The notes under the pieces: model-generated
The model's input: only the letters and a program-made list of their open reading frames with translations
Told to the model about the DNA's origin: nothing
Databases searched by the model: none
Source: Cytophagales bacterium
GTDB lineage: Bacteria; Bacteroidota; Bacteroidia; Cytophagales; UBA9547
Assembly (NCBI GenBank): GCA_003476475.1
Contig: DMUD01000259.1
Coordinates: 1-15,491 of the forward strand
DNA: 15,491 nucleotides
Direction of reading: 5' to 3'
Shown here: piece by piece, positions 1 through 7,735 of the stretch
Layout of the letters: each line of letters starts with the position of its first letter
How positions within the stretch are numbered: position 1 is the first letter of the stretch
Made by a program: the position numbers and the translations under genes

Positions 1-986
1 CCACGGAATATATAAGGAAAACCTAATACGTTATTTACTTGGTTAGGGTGGTCGCTACGGCCTGTGGCCATGATGATGTCGGGCCTGCAAGCCATGGCCG
101 TTTCGTAGTCAATTTCAGGATTGGGGTTGGCCAGTGCAAACACGATGGGGTTGGGCGCCATGCTCTTCACCATTTCGGCCGTAACGATGCCTCCCACCGA
201 AAGCCCCAAAAACATGTCGGCGCCGTTCAAGGCCTCGGCAAGCGAGTGAAAGTTTTGGTCGGTGGCTATTGGTTCGTGGCTGGGGTGCAGGTTGGGACGG
301 TCTTTTCTGATAATGCCGTCTTTATCGTACATCACCAAGTTTTCTTTTTTAAGGCCAAGTGCCAAATACAATTTTACGCAAGCCAAAGCAGCAGCACCCG
401 CACCGCTCACCACCACTTTTATCTCTTCTATTTTCTTGTGGGCTATTTCCAAGGCACTGGTCAGGGCAGCACTTGTAATAATGGCCGTTCCGTGCTGGTC
501 GTCGTGCATGACAGGAATGTCCATGCGCTTGCGCAGCTCGTCTTCAATGTAAAAACACTCGGGCGCTTTAATATCTTCCAAGTTAATACCACCAAAAGTG
601 GGTTCAAGCGATTTGACGATTTGAACAAATTTTTCGGGGTCGGTTTCGTTTATTTCAATATCGAACACGTCGATACCCGCAAATTTTTTAAACAAAACGC
701 CTTTGCCTTCCATCACAGGTTTGGAGGCTTCAGCACCAATATTTCCCAAACCCAATACCGCCGTGCCGTTGGAGATGACGGCTACCAAGTTGCCTTTGGC
801 GGTGTATTTGTACACATTTTCTACATCGTCTGCAATTTCTTTACAGGGTTCGGCCACCCCTGGCGAGTAGGCCAAAGCCAAGTCCAGTTGCGAACTAAGC
901 ATTTTGGTAGGCACGACTTCTATTTTTCCGGGCTGTCCTTGCTGATGGTATTGCAAGGCGTCTTCTTTGCGTATGATGATGGACAT
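1..986 (-). CDS. maeB: NADP-dependent malic enzyme (MaeB type), N-terminal part
   Basis: Malic enzyme converts malate to pyruvate and CO2 with reduction of NAD(P), linking the TCA cycle to pyruvate and supplying NADPH in the cytoplasm. The minus-strand translation from the ATG at 986 begins [17 protein letters not shown] and stays open to the window edge, giving 328 codons without a stop. Family landmarks in order are the [16 protein letters not shown] segment, the [12 protein letters not shown] segment, the metal-binding stretch around [10 protein letters not shown], the Rossmann-type [15 protein letters not shown] segment, and [20 protein letters not shown] at the edge. MaeB-type enzymes usually carry a C-terminal phosphotransacetylase-like domain (total about 750 residues). 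That part would lie outside the window, so its presence here is inferred. The gene faces away from the upstream intergenic region and shows no operon partner. An AAAAAGG run directly abuts the ATG. Confidence 0.95.
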   Translation of the reverse strand, partial: MSIIIRKEDALQYHQQGQPGKIEVVPTKMLSSQLDLALAYSPGVAEPCKEIADDVENVYKYTAKGNLVAVISNGTAVLGLGNIGAEASKPVMEGKGVLFKKFAGIDVFDIEINETDPEKFVQIVKSLEPTFGGINLEDIKAPECFYIEDELRKRMDIPVMHDDQHGTAIITSAALTSALEIAHKKIEEIKVVVSGAGAAALACVKLYLALGLKKENLVMYDKDGIIRKDRPNLHPSHEPIATDQNFHSLAEALNGADMFLGLSVGGIVTAEMVKSMAPNPIVFALANPNPEIDYETAMACRPDIIMATGRSDHPNQVNNVLGFPYIFR

Positions 987-1300
987 CCTTTTTTAAATGT
1001 ATAAATGATGCGTGATAAAAAGAAATCGTACTGTTTAGATGCAATACTAAAATTTAGGTCTGACATTTTAACACGATTGTGTTTTTTTTATCCCATTGCG
1101 GTACATGCCAAGTTTTTTTGACCTGATGGAACCCTATTGGACGTATTGCTTCTTTTTGCTTTTCAACTTACCGATTCCACATTTCCCTGATATCTTTTGA
1201 ATGTGAAAAAGTATTAAAAATTTGGGCTAACGGAATGTAATCCCAATTAGCTGGGTTAGCTAGTACAAGGAATGTTTGGCCTAATTTTTTAGAATTTTGG
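987..1300. other. Intergenic region without a recognisable gene
   Basis: About 314 bases lie between the maeB start and the 3' end of the HMA lipoprotein gene, both on the minus strand. I see no convincing ORF or tRNA. It must contain the maeB promoter, but no good TAnnTTTG match was found; TAGTATTG on the minus strand near 1045-1052 is the closest. A small hairpin, AACAC/GTGTT with a 4-base loop (1070-1083), is followed by eight T on the plus strand and looks like a weak terminator for antisense transcription. An 11-bp palindrome CTAAAATTTAG lies at 1047-1057. A 6-bp inverted repeat GCTAAC/GTTAGC (1226-1260) could help end the lipoprotein transcript, but its T-run is poor. Confidence 0.5.
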
Positions 1301-1636
1301 TTAATTCATCGAGTTGGCACCTACTTTGCAACATTCGGGCAAGCTTTCGTGGGCTTCGTTGTTCATTTCTACCAATTTGGTGCCATGGCCAGTAGAAGCC
1401 ACTGCCTTGTGCAGTTCTAGTTCTTTCAACATGGTACTGTCGTAGGCTACCTTTAACACACTCGACTTTGGGTTCCAAGTGGCCATAGATACGCCATTTA
1501 TTCCTTTTATCGAGGTTTCGATGCGTTCTTTGCACATCTCACAGTTTCCACGCACATAAAATTCGGTCTCCTTGTTTTGCATTTTTGAACATGAGAAAAG
1601 AAAAGCAATTAGGGACGTGAAAAGCAGATTTTTCAT
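1301..1636 (-). CDS. Small HMA-domain lipoprotein (putative metal-binding)
   Basis: This 111-residue protein probably binds a soft metal such as copper outside the cytoplasm. It opens with a short hydrophobic signal ending in a lipobox-like LFSC (Cys16), which predicts export and lipidation. A heavy-metal-associated (HMA) fold follows, with the metal motif G-N-C-E-M-C (Cys32, Cys35), a strand around WNPKSSVLKVAYD, and ASTGHGTKL near residue 80. The tail carries a vicinal Cys pair (Cys102-Cys103 in LPECCKV), an arrangement I associate with small Bacteroidota HMA proteins. The ATG at 1636 is preferred to an upstream in-frame TTG at 1684, because the signal peptide starts at the ATG and a promoter and a palindrome lie between the two. 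It lies 82 bp downstream of the TonB receptor gene in the same direction. HMA assignment is firm; the metal is inferred. Confidence 0.85.
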   Translation of the reverse strand: MKNLLFTSLIAFLFSCSKMQNKETEFYVRGNCEMCKERIETSIKGINGVSMATWNPKSSVLKVAYDSTMLKELELHKAVASTGHGTKLVEMNNEAHESLPECCKVGANSMN

Positions 1637-1637
1637 G

Positions 1638-1652
1638 GTACAAGATTTGTAC
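1638..1652. promoter_or_regulatory. Perfect palindrome GTACAA-N3-TTGTAC, candidate operator
   Basis: A 15-bp perfect inverted repeat (arms of 6, spacer GAT on the plus strand) lies one base upstream of the HMA lipoprotein ATG and touches the last base of its TAnnTTTG element. A repressor bound here would cover the predicted transcription start. The TACA/TGTA half-sites resemble those of the BlaI/MecI/CopY repressor family, but the spacing (N5 between TACA and TGTA) differs from the usual CopY box, so the regulator is not identified. It could instead act as a small RNA hairpin at the ribosome-binding region. Confidence 0.45.
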
Positions 1653-1685
1653 AAAAGTAAAAAAAAGGAAGCCAAAAATTTCAAA
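1652..1685 (-). promoter_or_regulatory. Candidate Bacteroidota promoter for the HMA lipoprotein gene
   Basis: On the minus strand, TTTG (1682-1685) is followed after 22 bases by TACTTTTG (1652-1659), a full match to the TAnnTTTG -7 consensus. The spacer is at the long end of what is accepted. The predicted start of transcription would lie only about 10 bases before the ATG. This suggests the lipoprotein can be expressed apart from the TonB receptor upstream. Confidence 0.5.
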
Positions 1686-1718
1686 TTGTGAGGGCTTTAA
1701 TCTAAAATCTCCGATTTT

Positions 1719-3980
1719 CTATTTGATAACCAATCGCAAGCCCACGTAAGCCCTTATTCCTTGAAGGGGCGCATAAGTGTAATTGGGGTCGAAAGTATAG
1801 TTGTGGGGATTGTTTATGGGGTCGTTTACGTTTTTGTCAAACGGATCAAAAGGCCTCAGAATTGGGTTTTGGGGAACAAAATCGAAGATATTTTTAATCC
1901 CTATGTAATAAGTGCTATGGCGGTAGTTTTTTGAAATCTGTACGTTGTGTAAACTAAACCAAGGCGAAAATGCTGGTCGGTAATCGTTGGGATACACGGG
2001 CAGCTTCATGGGGCTGTACACCTGCGAGGTGTAGTCGATGGCCACATTTAGGTAGGGTATGGTGTACGAAACTGAGGCGTTGCCTTGAAAATTGGGGCTG
2101 AGTAATTGATTTACGTGAAAATAATTTCCTGTTTTATAGCGTTCTTTTTTGAAGGCCTCCATGGCGGTGCCGGCCAATTGTATTTTGAGCGAATTGCTGA
2201 AATTGATATCAAGGCTCAGGGCTATTCCACGATTGATAGCGTAGCCCTCAAGATTTTTATACACGATTTTGTTGGCATCGGACAAATAGTCGGGTATTAT
2301 TTTGTTGCTAAAATAATTGTAGAAAAACGATGCATCCACGTTGATAAAGCCCTTTTCAAAGGGTAAGTAGGCTGTATAATTTACATTGCCGTTCCACGAT
2401 TTTTCGGGTTCTAAATTTTCTTCAAAAACTACTTTGCGCGCACCTGTCAGGGCGGCATGGTCTTCTGTAAACACGTTCACCACCCTAAAACCGTTGCCCG
2501 TATTCAATCTTAGACTATGATACCGATGGAGCTGGAGTTTGTACCCTATACGCGGACTCACAATATATCCATGCACAGGGTGCAGATCCAATCTGTTGCC
2601 CACCAACAGTTTGCTTTTGGAAGAAATCGTGACATCGTCTTGCCAAAAAATGCCAGGCAAAAGCGTGTTGGCCCACTGGTATTTGCTGCTGTCTTGGGGC
2701 CAACGGCTTGCAGCAGTATTGTCTGTGTAGGAAGTATAACGAATGGCGGTGCCTGCCACCAATTGATGACTTTTTCCCAGTTTTTTAGTCCATACCAATT
2801 GCCCAAAAGCAACATGCTGTTTGGCCAAAAACATAGTAGTTCCATAGGCCGAATTTTGGTCGTGGAAATTGTAAGAATAATAAAAAACAACATTTTGTTT
2901 TTTAAACGGTAGTTGATAGGCGCCAATCAGTTCTGCCCTTTTGGTGTAAATACTTTCCCCATATACCGAATCGGTACCTCGAAACTGGTTGCGAAAGTTG
3001 GTTTGCCCACCAAAACGGTCTTCGTACAACAACCTAATTCCAAGTGTAGCCAGCCTATTTTCTTTTCGTTCAAAACTCCATTTGCTGAAAATGGAAAGGC
3101 GGTCTTGCAAGGTCATGTCGGTAAATCCGTCTTTGTTCTTGTCTATCCTGTTTTTAAAGTGGAAATAATTGAGGCTAACAAGTGAATTTACTTTCCCGTG
3201 TTTCCATTTGGCAGAAAGGTCGGCATTGTATTCGCCCCAAGTATTGGCATTGAAATCGCTATATAGGGTAGGTGCTTTTGTAGGATTTTTCGTTATCACG
3301 TTTACCACACCACCAACCGCTTCCGACCCATAAAGGGTTGATGCAGGGCCTTTAACCACTTCTATCCTTTCTACAATTCCATTTGGAATGCCCATAAGTC
3401 CGTACACAGTAGAAAGCGAGCTCACAATGGGCATACCGTCTATAAGCACCATCGTATAAGGCCCTTCCATCCCGTTTATGTGTATATCGCCGGTATTGCA
3501 CACATTGCAGTTCAGTTGTGGGCGCACCCCGTTTACCATTTGCAGCGCATTGAAAAGGTTTGGGCTGGGGTTTTTCTGAAAAAGCTTTGGGGTGTAGATT
3601 TCTACTGGCGTTACCGATGCCGCCTTGTACGATTCTTGCATAGTGCCTGTCACGACCACTTCTTGTGCCCTGTTTTCCATTTCTTCAAGTGCTACATCGA
3701 GCTTGGTCGTTTTGCTTGCCATTATTTTGGCCGTTCTTTCTTCCGAAACAAAACCAATACATGAAAATTTTATCTTGTAATACCCCTCTGGCAATGCCAA
3801 AAAATAGTTTCCCGAGCTGTCGGTTGTAGTCCCCAACGATTGCCCTATGACCACGATACTTGCAAACTCTACTTTTTCGCCCGATGCACCGGTCATTTTT
3901 CCGCGTAAAACGCCCTTTTCTTGCCCTAATGCCGAAAAGGCGTTTATGAAAAGAAAGAAATACAGTAGAATTAAGGGCAT
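1719..3980 (-). CDS. TonB-dependent outer-membrane receptor with CxxC in plug
   Basis: This 753-residue receptor would import a substrate across the outer membrane using TonB energy. It has a hydrophobic N-terminal signal (residues 1 to about 19), a CarboxypepD_reg-like beta-sandwich (about 22-105, with TTDSSGNYFLALPEGYYKIKF), a plug (about 115-230, with VVKGPASTLYGSEAVGGVVNVIT) and a beta-barrel to the C terminus (GLRLVIK). The plug holds an unusual Cys pair, N-C-N-V-C (Cys158, Cys161), followed by GDIHINGMEGPYTMVLIDGM. I recall this segment as conserved in a Bacteroidota receptor subgroup, and the HMA lipoprotein next door points to a metal or metal chelate. No SusD partner is present, which argues against a polysaccharide. 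The ATG at 3980 is preferred to an upstream in-frame TTG at 4019 because the signal peptide begins there and the promoter lies between them. Confidence 0.9.
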   Translation of the reverse strand: MPLILLYFFLFINAFSALGQEKGVLRGKMTGASGEKVEFASIVVIGQSLGTTTDSSGNYFLALPEGYYKIKFSCIGFVSEERTAKIMASKTTKLDVALEEMENRAQEVVVTGTMQESYKAASVTPVEIYTPKLFQKNPSPNLFNALQMVNGVRPQLNCNVCNTGDIHINGMEGPYTMVLIDGMPIVSSLSTVYGLMGIPNGIVERIEVVKGPASTLYGSEAVGGVVNVITKNPTKAPTLYSDFNANTWGEYNADLSAKWKHGKVNSLVSLNYFHFKNRIDKNKDGFTDMTLQDRLSIFSKWSFERKENRLATLGIRLLYEDRFGGQTNFRNQFRGTDSVYGESIYTKRAELIGAYQLPFKKQNVVFYYSYNFHDQNSAYGTTMFLAKQHVAFGQLVWTKKLGKSHQLVAGTAIRYTSYTDNTAASRWPQDSSKYQWANTLLPGIFWQDDVTISSKSKLLVGNRLDLHPVHGYIVSPRIGYKLQLHRYHSLRLNTGNGFRVVNVFTEDHAALTGARKVVFEENLEPEKSWNGNVNYTAYLPFEKGFINVDASFFYNYFSNKIIPDYLSDANKIVYKNLEGYAINRGIALSLDINFSNSLKIQLAGTAMEAFKKERYKTGNYFHVNQLLSPNFQGNASVSYTIPYLNVAIDYTSQVYSPMKLPVYPNDYRPAFSPWFSLHNVQISKNYRHSTYYIGIKNIFDFVPQNPILRPFDPFDKNVNDPINNPHNYTFDPNYTYAPLQGIRAYVGLRLVIK

Positions 3981-3998
3981 TAATAAAAAATTGTAACA

Positions 3999-4030
3999 CA
4001 AAACTAAAAGGAAATGCAATATTTATCAAA
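3999..4030 (-). promoter_or_regulatory. Candidate promoter of the TonB receptor gene
   Basis: On the minus strand, TTTG (4027-4030) is followed after 20 bases by TAGTTTTG (3999-4006), an exact TAnnTTTG match. The -7 element ends 18 bases upstream of the chosen ATG, so the leader would be only about 10-15 bases long. This also argues against translation from the TTG at 4019. Confidence 0.6.
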
Positions 4031-4037
4031 ATAAAAA

Positions 4038-4053
4038 TTTAGGTAAGCCTAAA
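4038..4053. promoter_or_regulatory. DtxR/IdeR/MntR-like palindrome upstream of the TonB receptor
   Basis: TTTAGGTAAGCCTAAA has perfect 6-bp arms (TTTAGG/CCTAAA) around a 4-base spacer. The TTAGG...CCTAA core matches half-sites typical of DtxR-family iron or manganese repressors. It lies 7 bases upstream of the TTTG of the receptor promoter and 57 bases before the ATG. The gene on its other side ends at 4094 and reads the same way, so the site most likely serves the receptor. The family match is from memory of consensus sites; the regulator gene is not in this window. Confidence 0.55.
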
Positions 4054-4093
4054 AACAAGAATATAATATTTGCTTTTATTCATTAATCGACTT

Positions 4094-5452
4094 TTAAGCG
4101 ATGTTTATCGTTTTAGGATTGCTAAATTCTTGAACTCCGAAAAAAGACAGTTCGCGACCGTAGCCCGAATTGTTGATGCCACCAATGGGAAATCGAGGGT
4201 CGGATTTCACTTGCGCATTTACAAATATCATGCCTGCATTTATTTGCAAGGCAAGTTTTTCTGCTTTGGCGATATCCTCGCTAAAAATAGTAGCTCCCAA
4301 ACCGAAGGTGCTTTTGTTTGCCCATGCAAGGGCTTCTTGTTCGTTTTCAACGGTGGCAATGGCGACAAGTGGCCCAAAAGTTTCTTCACAAAAAGCAACG
4401 GTATTTGGATGTACTTCGTCCAAAATCATGGGTTGTACCAAACACTGCTCTCTATGAAAGGGAGTGAGTGCCACCGCACCTTGCTCCAAACTTGCACGGT
4501 ATTGCTTTTCGATATTTTCGGCCAAATCTATGCGTGCCATAGGGCCCATTTTGGTACTTTCCAATTTTGGGTTGGCAGGCTTCCATTCGGTGATTCGATT
4601 CAGCACTTCCTCTACAAACTGTTCTTTTACAGATGCTTCCACAATAAATCGCTTCGCCGAAACGCACACTTGCCCTGCGTTTTGTAGGCGCGACTGCAAC
4701 CCAACTTCGGCCGCTTTTTTAATATTGGCATCTTTCAACACCAAAAAAGCATCGCTACCGCCTAGTTCCAATACCGATTTTTTGAGATTGGCACCTGCCA
4801 AAGCACCCACTATACGACCTGCCTTTTCGCCGCCTGTAAAACTTACCCCTTTTACTCGGCTGTCTTCCAAAATGTTTTTTACCGAATTGGTATCAGTCAC
4901 CAACAGCTGTAAAACACCCTCGGGAAAGCCTGCCTCAACAAAGGCTGCTTCAATCAATTTGGCACTTCCCAACACGTTTGGCGCATGTTTCAGCAATATG
5001 GTATTGCCAGCCGTGAGGGTTGGAATGGCAAAACGAATCACTTGCCAAAAGGGAAAATTCCATGGCATGATGCCCAAAATGATACCAAGGGGCTGAAAAG
5101 TGATATAGGTTTTTTGTGCTTCGGTTACAATAATTTGGTCTTGAATGTAGGTATGGGCATTTTTGGCATAATGTTCGCAGACGAGTGCACATTTTTCCAC
5201 TTCGGCCAAGGCTTCTTTGATGGGTTTGCCCATTTCGGTGGTGGCCATTTGGGCATAGGACAGCTTGTTTTTCAGCAGAACGGCCGATAGCCTCAAAAAA
5301 TATTCTCCTTTTTGCTGGGGTGTTAATTTCTTCCAATTAAAAAATGCGGTGTCGGCTTTGGTTATTTTCGTCGCGATTTCTTTCGAAGAATGCCACGCAT
5401 GTGCCTCGACTATTTGTAAGGTAAAAGGGTCGATACTTTGGAAGAAACTCAT
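4094..5452 (-). CDS. NAD(P)-dependent succinate-semialdehyde dehydrogenase (Sad/GabD-like)
   Basis: Aldehyde dehydrogenase superfamily enzyme of 452 residues, likely oxidising succinate semialdehyde to succinate in the cytoplasm (GABA or putrescine breakdown). Visible landmarks are PLGIILGIMPWNFPFWQ (about 121-137, cofactor and substrate pocket), Lys155 in LLKHAPN, VSFTGGEKAG (about 203-212), the general-base Glu229 in LELGGSDAF, the nucleophile Cys263 in NAGQVCVSAKR, EETFGPLVAI, and PIGGINNSGYGREL near the end. The compact length and the PWNFPFWQ segment resemble E. coli Sad (YneI) more than the longer GabD. Exact substrate cannot be proven by reading. The ATG at 5452 is preferred to a TTG two codons upstream. 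It begins 8 bases after the prmC stop, so the two are probably co-transcribed; no functional link is obvious. Confidence 0.88.
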   Translation of the reverse strand: MSFFQSIDPFTLQIVEAHAWHSSKEIATKITKADTAFFNWKKLTPQQKGEYFLRLSAVLLKNKLSYAQMATTEMGKPIKEALAEVEKCALVCEHYAKNAHTYIQDQIIVTEAQKTYITFQPLGIILGIMPWNFPFWQVIRFAIPTLTAGNTILLKHAPNVLGSAKLIEAAFVEAGFPEGVLQLLVTDTNSVKNILEDSRVKGVSFTGGEKAGRIVGALAGANLKKSVLELGGSDAFLVLKDANIKKAAEVGLQSRLQNAGQVCVSAKRFIVEASVKEQFVEEVLNRITEWKPANPKLESTKMGPMARIDLAENIEKQYRASLEQGAVALTPFHREQCLVQPMILDEVHPNTVAFCEETFGPLVAIATVENEQEALAWANKSTFGLGATIFSEDIAKAEKLALQINAGMIFVNAQVKSDPRFPIGGINNSGYGRELSFFGVQEFSNPKTINIA

Positions 5453-5460
5453 CGTCAAAA

Positions 5461-6333
5461 TCAGTTACTTTTCACGGCCGACACAATCCTGTTTTTGTTG
5501 TTGAAATCCTTGAAAAGGTATATTTCTTTGTAATTGCGTTGGCGCAAAACGTCCATCACTTTGTTTCCTAATCGTTCGTTTATTTCAAAATATATTTTTC
5601 CACCTTCTTTTAAGTAGTAATCACAAAACTGGACAATGGCTTGGTAATAGCGAACAGGGTCTTCGTCGGGAACAAAAAGCGCAAGTGAAGGCTCGTGGTC
5701 CAACACATTTTTGTGCATCAGCCCTTTTTCTGACTCGGTCACATAAGGCGGATTGCTTACTACCACATCGAACATGGGGTAGCTTGGTTGAAAATTGAAA
5801 ATATCGTCTTGCACAAACATCACCTTTGAATTGAGTAGTGAGGCATTTTTCCTGGCAATGTTTAGCGCATCTTTGTTTATTTCCATGGCATATACTTCGG
5901 TGGGGGGCATTTCCTTGTCCAACGTGATGGCAATACAGCCACTACCCGTGCCTATGTCAATTATTTTTATTTCCGACTTGCTTTTGTGTTGGCTTATGAT
6001 GAGCGAGACAAGCTCTTCAGTTTCGGGTCTTGGAACTAGCACCGAAGAATCTACGTAATATTTGCGGCCATAAAAATGGGCTTCGTTCAGCACATATTGA
6101 ATGGGCTCAAAATTTTTTAACCGAGCCATGTGCGAAGCAATTTTTTCGAAAATAGCGTCGGAAAATCCTTCTAAAGGTTCACCAGCAATCACATAGGTCT
6201 TGTACCAGCCAAAAATATTTTCGATAAGTAAAAAGCTGATAGACTTAGCCTCATTCTTTCCGTACAGCACTTCCAATTCTTCGGTTAGCTTTCGCAAAAG
6301 ATCGGATGAAGTGGGTAAACGGTAGGGATTCAT
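5461..6333 (-). CDS. prmC: Peptide chain release factor N5-glutamine methyltransferase PrmC
   Basis: PrmC methylates the glutamine of the GGQ motif in release factors RF1 and RF2 using S-adenosylmethionine, which is needed for efficient translation termination. The 290-residue protein is close to the usual length (E. coli 277). It has an N-terminal helical domain, then VPRPETEELV (PRPETE at 101-106), the SAM-binding motif IIDIGTGSGCIA (126-132 core), an acidic AMEINKDAL segment for the cofactor ribose, and the catalytic NPPY (194-197) in VVSNPPYVTE. The start ATG at 6333 follows a TTG two codons earlier in frame; ATG is chosen. It is the first gene of a likely two-gene transcript with the dehydrogenase 8 bases downstream. 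Confidence 0.95.
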   Translation of the reverse strand: MNPYRLPTSSDLLRKLTEELEVLYGKNEAKSISFLLIENIFGWYKTYVIAGEPLEGFSDAIFEKIASHMARLKNFEPIQYVLNEAHFYGRKYYVDSSVLVPRPETEELVSLIISQHKSKSEIKIIDIGTGSGCIAITLDKEMPPTEVYAMEINKDALNIARKNASLLNSKVMFVQDDIFNFQPSYPMFDVVVSNPPYVTESEKGLMHKNVLDHEPSLALFVPDEDPVRYYQAIVQFCDYYLKEGGKIYFEINERLGNKVMDVLRQRNYKEIYLFKDFNNKNRIVSAVKSN

Positions 6334-6348
6334 TTGCAAAGGGAAATT

Positions 6349-6380
6349 TAAATATACTGAATGCAGAATAAAATGCCAAA
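6349..6380 (-). promoter_or_regulatory. prmC: Possible promoter of prmC
   Basis: On the minus strand, TTTG (6377-6380) is followed after 20 bases by TATATTTA (6349-6356), which matches TAnnTTTG except for the last base. It lies 15 bases before the prmC ATG. One mismatch in an AT-rich spacer makes this tentative. Confidence 0.3.
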
Positions 6381-6471
6381 ATGTTCATAGTTGGAAATGC
6401 ATTTCTTCTTTATTGTAAAAAAAGGAAATGGATTAATGTATAAAAACAATTTGTTGCGTTTTTGGTGTTTT

Positions 6472-7623
6472 TTACCAAATATTAAGCTGTTTTATAAAAT
6501 GGACGAGTGTCGTAGCCATTTTTTGGTGGGTGGCAGTGCTTGGGTGCCAATCTTCGCCATAGGGCGGATTTTGAGGGTCGAATTTCAAATAATGGATTTT
6601 GGTATCGCCCATTTTGTTTCGCTGTTTTGCTACCGACTGCACATAATTTTGAATTCGAGTCCAGTGTTTGGCACCAGCAGGATACCAGTCGGACATCATA
6701 CAGCCTACAGCACATATTAGCGTCGCATTGGGGTATTGTTTTTTGATATCAGCAATAAAATCGAGGTAGCTGCCTACAAATGCAGCCGAATCTATTTTGC
6801 CAAAACCTTGTCTTTCAGCCGAAAAGTCGTTGGTGCCGAGGTTTATAAGTATTACATCTGGCACATAAAGGGCGTGTTTCCATGCATATTCTTCGCGATC
6901 GGGGATGGCTTCGTGGAAAAAAGTAGGAGCCAAACCAGTGGAAGAACCATCGTAGTTTTTGGTGATACCGCGCCCCGAATAAGCCACCGCTACATATTGG
7001 GCTTCCAAAGCCCTAGCAGTAATGGCACCATAGGCATTGTAATTATTTTCGTTTTTTGACCGAAACCCTGAATTGAGATTGCCGGGAATGATGGTGTCGT
7101 TGCCAAAGCCGCAGGTGATAGAATTTCCGATAAAAAGCATTTTCCTATTGGGCAAAATAGGTGGTGCTACTAGCCCAAAACCCTTGCTCAAACGAATGCC
7201 TAAAAATTCGACTGTTCCCACGCTGCTTTCGGTGCGTTTGAAAATTTCTAAGGAATGTGGGCCTTTCGACAAGTTTCGGGCAATTTGGTACACCGCCACA
7301 TCCGATTGCAGTGCCAACACGATGGGTGAGCCCTTGTCTATCGTTATTTGTAAATAGTTGGTGTGCTCATTTCCTCCAATACCCAACTCATTGAACAAGA
7401 GGTCCAAAGCATCGCCCTCAAAATTGGCAAGTATGGTCACGCCGGGGTACGAAAACACCACTTTATTCATTTCCTTCACTACCCTGCCTACATACAAAAA
7501 GTTGGGATTATTGGCAGCCACTTTCACCATCGAAGGTTCGTTTTCAGCCTGTATGATTTGTGGAAGTACAATTAAAAAAGCAAGCGTTGTTAAAATAGAA
7601 TTGAACCGAACTTTTAGTTTCAT
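6472..7623 (-). CDS. Secreted SGNH-fold acetyl esterase, carbohydrate esterase family 2-like
   Basis: This 383-residue protein probably removes acetyl groups from polysaccharides such as xylan or mannan outside the cytoplasm. A signal peptide (about 1-26, ending IIQA) precedes an N-terminal jelly-roll-like domain (about 40-150, VGRVVKEMNKVVFSYPGV onward), which is the two-domain plan of CE2. The SGNH blocks are all visible: FIGNSITCGFGND with nucleophile Ser168, block II around AYSGRG (Gly217), INLGTNDF with Asn265 of block III, and DWHP with catalytic His360 near the C terminus. The start ATG at 7623 is preferred to a TTG seven codons upstream because the signal peptide starts there. It lies alone between prmC and a glycosyltransferase, with no adjacent polysaccharide-utilisation genes. 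Family is well supported; the sugar substrate is not known. Confidence 0.85.
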   Translation of the reverse strand: MKLKVRFNSILTTLAFLIVLPQIIQAENEPSMVKVAANNPNFLYVGRVVKEMNKVVFSYPGVTILANFEGDALDLLFNELGIGGNEHTNYLQITIDKGSPIVLALQSDVAVYQIARNLSKGPHSLEIFKRTESSVGTVEFLGIRLSKGFGLVAPPILPNRKMLFIGNSITCGFGNDTIIPGNLNSGFRSKNENNYNAYGAITARALEAQYVAVAYSGRGITKNYDGSSTGLAPTFFHEAIPDREEYAWKHALYVPDVILINLGTNDFSAERQGFGKIDSAAFVGSYLDFIADIKKQYPNATLICAVGCMMSDWYPAGAKHWTRIQNYVQSVAKQRNKMGDTKIHYLKFDPQNPPYGEDWHPSTATHQKMATTLVHFIKQLNIW

Positions 7624-7735
7624 CACCAAATAGTTTTTGCCCAAATAGACAAATATTTATTGAAACGTAATCTTAAAAATTTCAAAAGTCCTTTAATTGT
7701 TACTGGAATTAAGCGATTTAAATTTTACTATTTAA

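Noticed and set aside
39..1004. Long plus-strand open frame of 321 codons
   Set aside because: It is antisense to the malic enzyme, which carries clear family motifs on the minus strand; the plus-strand product is His/Phe/Gly-rich with no recognisable domain.
1226..1260. Inverted repeat GCTAAC/GTTAGC as terminator of the HMA lipoprotein gene
   Set aside because: The stem is only 6 pairs with a long loop and the following T-run on the minus strand is interrupted; noted in the intergenic entry but not called.
1226..1290. tRNA-like stretch after the HMA lipoprotein gene
   Set aside because: No T-arm sequence such as GGTTCGAATCC and no cloverleaf pairing could be built.
3981..4019. Upstream TTG start for the TonB receptor, 13 codons earlier
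   Set aside because: It would lie upstream of the predicted -7 element, and the signal peptide begins naturally at the ATG at 3980.
4070..4687. Plus-strand open frame of 205 codons opposite the aldehyde dehydrogenase
   Set aside because: It is a shadow of a gene with intact catalytic residues; no domain or start signal supports it. The same holds for the 210-codon frame at 4464-5096.
6460..6485. Inverted repeat TTTGGT/ACCAAA at the stop codon of the esterase gene
   Set aside because: It lacks a T-run on the minus strand and has an A-rich loop, so there is no good case for a terminator.
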